Below, piece by piece: positions 1-4,460 of a DNA stretch of 6,399 nt. The DNA comes from Eshraghiella sp045542375 (GTDB lineage: Bacteria; Bacillota; Clostridia; Lachnospirales; Lachnospiraceae). The notes under the pieces were generated by a model. That model saw only the letters and a program-made list of their open reading frames with translations, made no database searches and had not been told where the DNA came from. The DNA lies in assembly GCA_045542375.1 (NCBI GenBank), contig JAZQKW010000195.1:1-6399 (forward strand), written 5' to 3'. Both the position numbers and the translations under genes were made by a program. Numbering within the stretch: position 1 is the first letter of the stretch; each line of letters begins with the position of its first letter.

Positions 1-2066
1 TACGTAATCTTATCTTTGCATATAGAGTTGACGGTGGAAAAGCAGGTGCTTTTGCAGGTGGTGAGGGTATCACCTTTACAGGAAGAAGTAATAGAATTTT
101 TGATGGAGTTATGGTTAATGGCATAGCTGTTGACAGACTTACTGATAATACAGGAAAATACCTCTATAACTACTGGTCATGGAATAACAAAAGTAATTGG
201 AATACACCGAATGTAGATAACGAAATACTTATCTTTAAGACAACTGATATTGAAGAATCGTCAGCATCAACTACTGGAACTAAGGCATCTAACTTCTATT
301 CTGAAATATGTTGGGGTGCAAGAGTGTCAGGCAGCAAGCTTCTTAGAAACACATATTGGAGAATAAGTCTTGACGGACGTGTGGATGCTAACGAGAGAGA
401 CGGAAGCTGTGTTGGAAACTACCTTCCACAGGTAAGAGGTTCTGCAGCAGAGAAATCAGCTTATAATAAGGACTATGTTATTATTCATCAGGAAAAAGTT
501 GGAAGACTTAATATTCCAAGACATACAAGCTTTGTTAGAAATAATAATACAATATCTGTTGACAACAGTGTGATTGTACAGTCATCTGGAGACAAGAATA
601 ATGACACATATGCAGTGTTATATGTTTCAGATGTTGATAAGATTAATCTTGAATTCTCAGCAGATATGATTGGAACCAAGTATTATATACTTACAACAGA
701 AAGCGGAAAAGTAATTGATGAAGGCGTTGTATCTCATAGAGTGTATACATTTACATATCCATTTAATGAGAATCTTGTTCTCACATATGGAGCTGAAGAT
801 ACAGGAATGAAGTCAGACACATATACCAAGGAAAAAATTAACAGAAATATTATGGTATATGGAGAATACTATTATTATTTTGATGCTAATGGAATAGTAT
901 ATGGCAATGCTACAAAGTCAAAGTCGGTAAGCGGAAAATTCGTAAATATGATGAATGGAAAAGCTTTGGATGCAGACGGATACATATGGAAGTTGAATGA
1001 TGGTGTTATGGAAAAAACATCGGATGTCACAGATGATATCAAGTCAGTAGAAGAGCAGGTGCCTCTGTTTACAGGTAACTATAATGGTAAAGTTGTTAGA
1101 GCATATGCTAAGTGTTCAGAGATTATTACTGACGGAACAGCAATTTTCAGAGATGCACAGCTTGTGGTAAGCAATAATAAGCTGTGGACAGTGGATGGAA
1201 ATTTACTTAATCAGAAGGATGGAATTCTTATCTATAACAAGAACGGCAGTGACTATCTGACAATTCTTGGTAATGATGGAATTATGGTTGATATGCTCAA
1301 TGAGGATGTTAACATTCCTGATGATGAAAAGGTTAATTTCAAGAATAAAGCGATTGTTGCAATGACCAATACAGTTAATTCAAAGGTTCCGTTCGTAATT
1401 GTAAAATACGCTAATGGTGGTATTTTTGGATATAACTATATGTCGGGAGAAGTTCTTTTTGACAAACGAGTTAAAGAACAGGTATCGATTATGGATTATG
1501 CCGGAGAGTATTATTCAAATAATGACGTCTCAATGTATGCAGAAATAAGCAATACATATAAGCAGAATCTTAACCTGAGCAACAAGCTGGAAAAACCGGC
1601 AGACCTTGATGCAATGCTTGGTAACAGTATTCCGGTAATACCTGGAATTGATAGTGAAACAGTAACTGAGACAGAGCCTGATACACCGGGAACAGAGCAG
1701 GATAAAGAATCCATTCCTGTTGGAAATCCGGAAACAGAAGCCCCTACTGAATCAGATACAATTATTAATGAAGCAGTAGACAATCATCAGTTTATGGCTG
1801 TATATAATGTAAAGACAGAAACCTATACAATTGTTATGATTGATGAATATCTTACTAATTCTGAGTATAAGTCAGAAAATGAGAGATTAGGAATTGATAA
1901 CATAGCGGAAGTAATTAAAGGTAAACCTGCAAATGCTGAATCTCATAAGGATGAGCATACACGCAGAGGAATATGGATTTATGTTATAGCTGCAGTATTA
2001 CTTGCAGGAGGCCTTATAACATCAGTACCTGTAATGCGTAAAAACATTAAAAACAGAAGAAGATAA
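1..2066 (+). CDS. Unrecognised exported protein with C-terminal membrane anchor (5'-truncated by the window edge)
   Basis: The frame is open from base 3, so 36 codons precede the first ATG at 111. That ATG has no convincing ribosome binding site, so the true start lies upstream. The visible part is 687 residues. Counting from the ATG at 111, most of it is a polar, Asn/Tyr/Asp-rich region with very few cysteines and many short beta-like segments (YYYYFDANGIVYG, DADGYIWKLNDG, NNKLWTVDGN). An acidic Thr/Pro/Glu-rich stretch follows at about residues 513-550 (ETEPDTPGTEQ, NPETEAPTES), resembling an extracellular stalk. Near the C-terminus is one hydrophobic segment, about 620-642 (WIYVIAAVLLAGGLITSV), then a basic tail ending KNRRR. 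This is the layout of a type I surface protein with most of its mass outside; no LPXTG sortase motif is present. I do not recognise the family. The short aromatic, Gly/Asp-turn segments could be blades of a beta-propeller, but that is a guess. A signal peptide would lie outside the window. Confidence 0.85.
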   Translation, partial: RNLIFAYRVDGGKAGAFAGGEGITFTGRSNRIFDGVMVNGIAVDRLTDNTGKYLYNYWSWNNKSNWNTPNVDNEILIFKTTDIEESSASTTGTKASNFYSEICWGARVSGSKLLRNTYWRISLDGRVDANERDGSCVGNYLPQVRGSAAEKSAYNKDYVIIHQEKVGRLNIPRHTSFVRNNNTISVDNSVIVQSSGDKNNDTYAVLYVSDVDKINLEFSADMIGTKYYILTTESGKVIDEGVVSHRVYTFTYPFNENLVLTYGAEDTGMKSDTYTKEKINRNIMVYGEYYYYFDANGIVYGNATKSKSVSGKFVNMMNGKALDADGYIWKLNDGVMEKTSDVTDDIKSVEEQVPLFTGNYNGKVVRAYAKCSEIITDGTAIFRDAQLVVSNNKLWTVDGNLLNQKDGILIYNKNGSDYLTILGNDGIMVDMLNEDVNIPDDEKVNFKNKAIVAMTNTVNSKVPFVIVKYANGGIFGYNYMSGEVLFDKRVKEQVSIMDYAGEYYSNNDVSMYAEISNTYKQNLNLSNKLEKPADLDAMLGNSIPVIPGIDSETVTETEPDTPGTEQDKESIPVGNPETEAPTESDTIINEAVDNHQFMAVYNVKTETYTIVMIDEYLTNSEYKSENERLGIDNIAEVIKGKPANAESHKDEHTRRGIWIYVIAAVLLAGGLITSVPVMRKNIKNRRR

Positions 2067-2071
2067 TACTC

Positions 2072-2099
2072 TAATTCCCCGACAAAAGTCGGGGAATTA
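2072..2099 (+). terminator. Hairpin terminator of the surface-protein gene
   Basis: A perfect 12-bp inverted repeat (TAATTCCCCGAC, loop AAAA, GTCGGGGAATTA) starts 5 nt after the stop codon. The stem has a GC-rich core and should be very stable. It is not followed by a good U-tract (CGCATTTATAA), so it departs from the classical intrinsic terminator. It may act as a 3'-end stabilising hairpin or a factor-assisted terminator. It separates the surface-protein gene from the promoter of citrate synthase. Confidence 0.75.
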
Positions 2100-2113
2100 C
2101 GCATTTATAAGGG

Positions 2114-2143
2114 TTGACTAAGGTATACATAATATTATATAAT
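2114..2143 (+). promoter_or_regulatory. Sigma-A type promoter of citrate synthase
   Basis: A -35 box TTGACT (2114-2119, one mismatch to TTGACA) and a perfect -10 box TATAAT (2138-2143) are separated by 18 bp. Transcription would start near 2150, leaving a leader of about 24 nt that is little more than the Shine-Dalgarno region (AAAGGGGG, 2161-2168 with its flank, 5 nt before the ATG at 2174). It sits just behind the upstream terminator, consistent with independent control of this gene. Confidence 0.8.
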
Positions 2144-2148
2144 GTACA
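2124..2148 (+). promoter_or_regulatory. Operator-like imperfect dyad over the -10 box
   Basis: The two 12-nt arms TATACATAATAT (2124-2135) and ATATAATGTACA (2137-2148) are inverted copies matching at 10 of 12 positions around a single central base. The dyad spans the promoter spacer, the whole -10 box and the likely start-site side, where a bound dimeric repressor would block RNA polymerase. Part of the symmetry is expected by chance in such AT-rich DNA, and it matches no operator I can name. Treat it as a candidate only. Confidence 0.3.
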
Positions 2149-2173
2149 GAAATAGAAACAAAAGGGGGCAACT

Positions 2174-3529
2174 ATGGCTTTTTCAGATACAATAGGACAG
2201 TACACAGTAGATAAAGTAGGGTTATGCTATAAGAATGATGCAATAGATAAGGAATTGTTTCAGAAGCATGGCTGTAATATGGGATTAAGGGATATTAATG
2301 GGAAAGGTGTATTAACCGGATTAACCAATATATCAGAAATAGATGCATTTAAGGAAGTAGATGGAGTTAAGGTTCCTTGTGATGGTGAATTATATTACAG
2401 AGGATACAATGTTAAAGATTTAGTTAACGGCAATATTAACAATAAGTATATTTTTGAGGAGGCTGCCTATCTTCTTCTTTTTGGCGAGCTTCCAACTATT
2501 GAGGAATTGAATGCTTTTCGTGATATTATTGTTGAAAGCATGGAGATGCCTACTAACTTTACAAGAGACGTTATTATGAAGGCACCAAGCAACGACATCA
2601 TGAATTCAATGACCAGAAGTGTGCTTACACTTGCTTCATATGATAAGCAGTCGGCTAATTTGGATGTTGATAATGTTCTGAGACAGAGTATTCAGCTTAT
2701 AAGCGTATTTCCAATGATGGCAGTGTATGCTTATCATGCATATAACCATTATGAGAAAGATGGAAGTATGTATATTCACAGACCTAATCCGGAGCTTTCA
2801 ATCGCAGAGAACTTTTTAAGAATGTTAAGACCGGATATGAAATATACGGACCTTGAGGCTCAGGTGCTTGATATTGCACTATTACTACATATGGAACATG
2901 GTGGTGGTAATAATTCAACCTTTACAACCAGAGTGGTTACATCATCAGGATCAGATACTTATTCAGCCATTGCAGCGGCACTTTCATCATTAAAGGGTAA
3001 GAAGCATGGTGGTGCCAATATTATGGTTATGAAGATGATGGATGATATTAGAAATCATGTTAAGGACTGTGAAGATGAAGAAGAAGTAAGAGCATACCTT
3101 AATAAGATTCTTAATAAGGAAGCCTTTGACAATAAGGGTCTTATATATGGAATGGGTCATGCAGTATATTCACTTTCAGATCCGAGAGAAGTTATTTTTA
3201 AGAGCTATGTGGAGCGTCTTGCTAAGGATAAGGGTAAGGACAGAGAGATGAATTTCTACAATATTGTGGAGAAGAATGCAATTGACCTTATTACTGAGAA
3301 AAGAAAGATTTATAAGGGAGTAAGTCCTAATGTGGATTTCTATAGTGGATTTGTATATGATATGCTGGGAATTCCTGTAGAATTATATACACCATTATTT
3401 GCTATTGCAAGAATTGTAGGATGGAGTGCACATAGAATTGAGGAACTTGTATCGGTTGACAAGATAATCAGACCTGCATATAAGAGTCTTGTATCTAAGC
3501 ATGAATACATTGAAAGAGATAAGAGATAG
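2174..3529 (+). CDS. gltA: Citrate synthase (Si-type fold, clostridial subtype)
   Basis: Condenses acetyl-CoA with oxaloacetate to citrate and CoA in the cytoplasm. In anaerobes with a partial TCA cycle this mainly feeds 2-oxoglutarate and glutamate synthesis. The 451 residues are near the usual length for bacterial enzymes. The small-domain motif GELYYRGY is at 71-78. Catalytic residues can be assigned by motif: His278 in KKHGGAN, His329 in GMGHAVY and Asp388 in NVDFYSG, equivalent to E. coli His264, His305 and Asp362. Oxaloacetate-binding candidates are His242 (HGGGNNS), Arg338 (DPRE) and Arg413 (IARIVGW). Two family-typical positions differ from the E. coli form: HGGGNNST replaces HEQNAST, and Ala330 follows the catalytic His where Arg is usual (GFGHRVY). 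I recall both as traits of a clostridial citrate-synthase-like subgroup, so activity is expected. A 2-methylcitrate synthase role is less likely because no prp genes are adjacent. The ATG is fixed by AAAGGGGG 5 nt upstream. The gene has its own promoter and a terminator behind it. Confidence 0.95.
   Translation: MAFSDTIGQYTVDKVGLCYKNDAIDKELFQKHGCNMGLRDINGKGVLTGLTNISEIDAFKEVDGVKVPCDGELYYRGYNVKDLVNGNINNKYIFEEAAYLLLFGELPTIEELNAFRDIIVESMEMPTNFTRDVIMKAPSNDIMNSMTRSVLTLASYDKQSANLDVDNVLRQSIQLISVFPMMAVYAYHAYNHYEKDGSMYIHRPNPELSIAENFLRMLRPDMKYTDLEAQVLDIALLLHMEHGGGNNSTFTTRVVTSSGSDTYSAIAAALSSLKGKKHGGANIMVMKMMDDIRNHVKDCEDEEEVRAYLNKILNKEAFDNKGLIYGMGHAVYSLSDPREVIFKSYVERLAKDKGKDREMNFYNIVEKNAIDLITEKRKIYKGVSPNVDFYSGFVYDMLGIPVELYTPLFAIARIVGWSAHRIEELVSVDKIIRPAYKSLVSKHEYIERDKR
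3456..3484 (+). promoter_or_regulatory. Possible internal promoter inside the 3' end of citrate synthase
   Basis: A perfect TTGACA (3456-3461) is followed after 17 bp by TATAAG (3479-3484, five of six matches). Transcription would begin near 3491, about 100 nt before the sirtuin start codon. It would then meet the hairpin at 3543-3564, so any transcript would be subject to early termination. These bases also encode the conserved C-terminal stretch VDKIIRPAYKS, so the match may be coincidental. Confidence 0.35.
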
Positions 3530-3542
3530 AATTATGGAAAAT

Positions 3543-3575
3543 TCCCTGCACTTTTGTGTGGGGATTGTTCTTTTT
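3543..3575 (+). terminator. Rho-independent terminator between citrate synthase and sirtuin
   Basis: The arms TCCCTGCAC (3543-3551) and GTGTGGGGA (3556-3564) form a 9-bp stem with two G-U pairs and a TTTT loop. A U-rich run follows (TTGTTCTTTTT, 3565-3575). The U-tract ends 17 nt before the next start codon, leaving room for a ribosome binding site but not a promoter. It therefore ends the citrate synthase transcript while possibly letting a fraction read through into the sirtuin gene. Confidence 0.85.
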
Positions 3576-3592
3576 AGAAAGGATGAAATAGC

Positions 3593-4324
3593 ATGAATGA
3601 GAATATTAAGGAATTAGCAGAAATCATAGATAAGAGTAAAAGCATTGTGTTTTTCGGTGGAGCAGGAGTCAGTACTGCAAGTGGTATTCCGGACTTTAGA
3701 AGTGCTAATGGAATATTCAGTCAGAAATATCACAGAAATCTGTCACCTGAAGAACTTGTATCACATAGTTTTTTTGTAAGGGATACGGAAATGTTCTATG
3801 ATTTTTATAAGGAGCATCTGGTGTATCCGGATGCACTGCCTAATAATTGCCATAAAGCTTTAGCAGTTCTCGAATCAGAAGGAAAGTTAAAAGCCGTAAT
3901 AACACAGAATATTGATGGTTTGCATCAGATGGCAGGTAGTAAGAAGGTATATGAGCTGCATGGCTCAGTACATAGAAATTACTGCCTTAATTGCCATAAA
4001 TTTTATGATGGGGCTTATGTACGCAATTCGGAGGGTATACCAAGATGTGATTGTGGAGGAATTATTAAACCAGATGTGGTTCTGTATGAGGAAGGTCTTG
4101 ATGATGATACGGTTTCAGGTGCAATTAATGCCATATCGCAGGCGGACACTTTAATAATAGGCGGTACCTCACTTGTAGTATATCCGGCAGCAGGTTTAAT
4201 ACGATATTTCAGGGGGGAAAATCTTGTGCTGATTAATAAGTCAGTTACCCCGGCAGATAAAAATGCTGATTTAGTAATACATGATGATATAGCTGAGGTT
4301 ATGAAGGCTGTGGCAGGCATATAA
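3593..4324 (+). CDS. cobB: NAD-dependent protein deacylase, Sir2 family
   Basis: Cytoplasmic sirtuin that removes acetyl (or other acyl) groups from protein lysines, consuming NAD and giving nicotinamide and O-acyl-ADP-ribose. At 243 residues it is a single bacterial catalytic domain. The NAD-binding motif GAGVSTASGIPDFRS spans 23-37, TQNIDGLH is 104-111, the catalytic His123 lies in ELHGS, and GGTSLVVYPAAG (190-201) is the typical second Rossmann element. A structural zinc site is formed by Cys131-X2-Cys134 and Cys152-X-Cys154; the second knuckle is CXC rather than the usual CX2C. The region that carries the Tyr-X-X-Arg motif in CobB/SIRT5-type desuccinylases reads FYDFYK (68-73), without that Arg, so ordinary deacetylation is the better guess. 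Overall it resembles the Thermotoga Sir2 type. The ATG is preceded by AAAGGA (3578-3583) at 9 nt; an earlier ATG at 3583 is closed by an immediate TAG. The gene starts 63 nt after citrate synthase, behind a terminator, and no strong terminator follows it. Confidence 0.93.
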   Translation: MNENIKELAEIIDKSKSIVFFGGAGVSTASGIPDFRSANGIFSQKYHRNLSPEELVSHSFFVRDTEMFYDFYKEHLVYPDALPNNCHKALAVLESEGKLKAVITQNIDGLHQMAGSKKVYELHGSVHRNYCLNCHKFYDGAYVRNSEGIPRCDCGGIIKPDVVLYEEGLDDDTVSGAINAISQADTLIIGGTSLVVYPAAGLIRYFRGENLVLINKSVTPADKNADLVIHDDIAEVMKAVAGI

Positions 4325-4370
4325 AAAATCTGTGAAACGTATAAAAATAATATGTAGTTTATTTTACTTC

Positions 4371-4400
4371 TTGTAATTGTTGAATGTCCGTGCGTATAAT
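4371..4400 (+). promoter_or_regulatory. Promoter of the lysozyme gene
   Basis: A perfect -10 box TATAAT (4395-4400) lies 18 bp after a weak -35 box TTGTAA (4371-4376, four of six matches). A TG dinucleotide (4391-4392) sits one base too far upstream to be a standard extended -10. The start site would be near 4407, giving a leader of about 54 nt. The leader is very AT-rich and shows no riboswitch-like fold, only a short TAAAATTTTA palindrome (4431-4440) before the ribosome binding site. The weak -35 suggests modest or activator-helped expression. Confidence 0.6.
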
Positions 4401-4443
4401 GAAAATGACTATATATATGTACGTGATAATTAAAATTTTATAA

Positions 4444-4454
4444 GAAGGAGAAGG
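4444..4454 (+). promoter_or_regulatory. Ribosome binding site that decides the lysozyme start
   Basis: The purine run GAAGGAGAAGG contains AAGGAG (4445-4450). The in-frame ATG at 4461 is 10 nt from the core and 6 nt from the trailing GAAGG, both workable. The alternative in-frame TTG at 4455 abuts the run with only 4 nt from the core and adds just two residues. ATG 4461 is therefore preferred; it gives a standard lysine-rich signal peptide start (MKKFSKK). Confidence 0.75.
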
Positions 4455-4460
4455 TTGAAA

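Noticed and set aside
1511..1783. A 90-codon minus-strand open frame opposite the surface-protein stalk
   Set aside because: It is the antisense of the Thr/Glu/Pro-rich stalk, giving a low-complexity Ser/Val-rich product. It has no family resemblance, and the + strand frame is continuous through it.
3912..4154. An 80-codon + strand frame overlapping the sirtuin in another phase
   Set aside because: It is internal to a well-supported gene, lacks its own convincing ribosome binding site, and its product shows no recognisable motif.
4015..4320. A 101-codon minus-strand open frame within the sirtuin gene
   Set aside because: The + strand here encodes clear Sir2 motifs (zinc Cys pair, GGTSLVVYPAAG). 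The reverse frame has no recognisable domain.
4339..4367. An AT-only hairpin (AAAATAA and TTATTTT) just after the sirtuin gene as a terminator
   Set aside because: The stem is 7 A-T pairs with an 8-nt loop and no GC pairs, too weak for an intrinsic terminator. Such pairing is common by chance in DNA this AT-rich, so read-through from the sirtuin into the lysozyme gene cannot be excluded.
4325..4460. A riboswitch or structured leader before the lysozyme gene
   Set aside because: The stretch is nearly all A/T with only short palindromes, and it lacks the conserved purine motifs and paired helices of known riboswitch classes.
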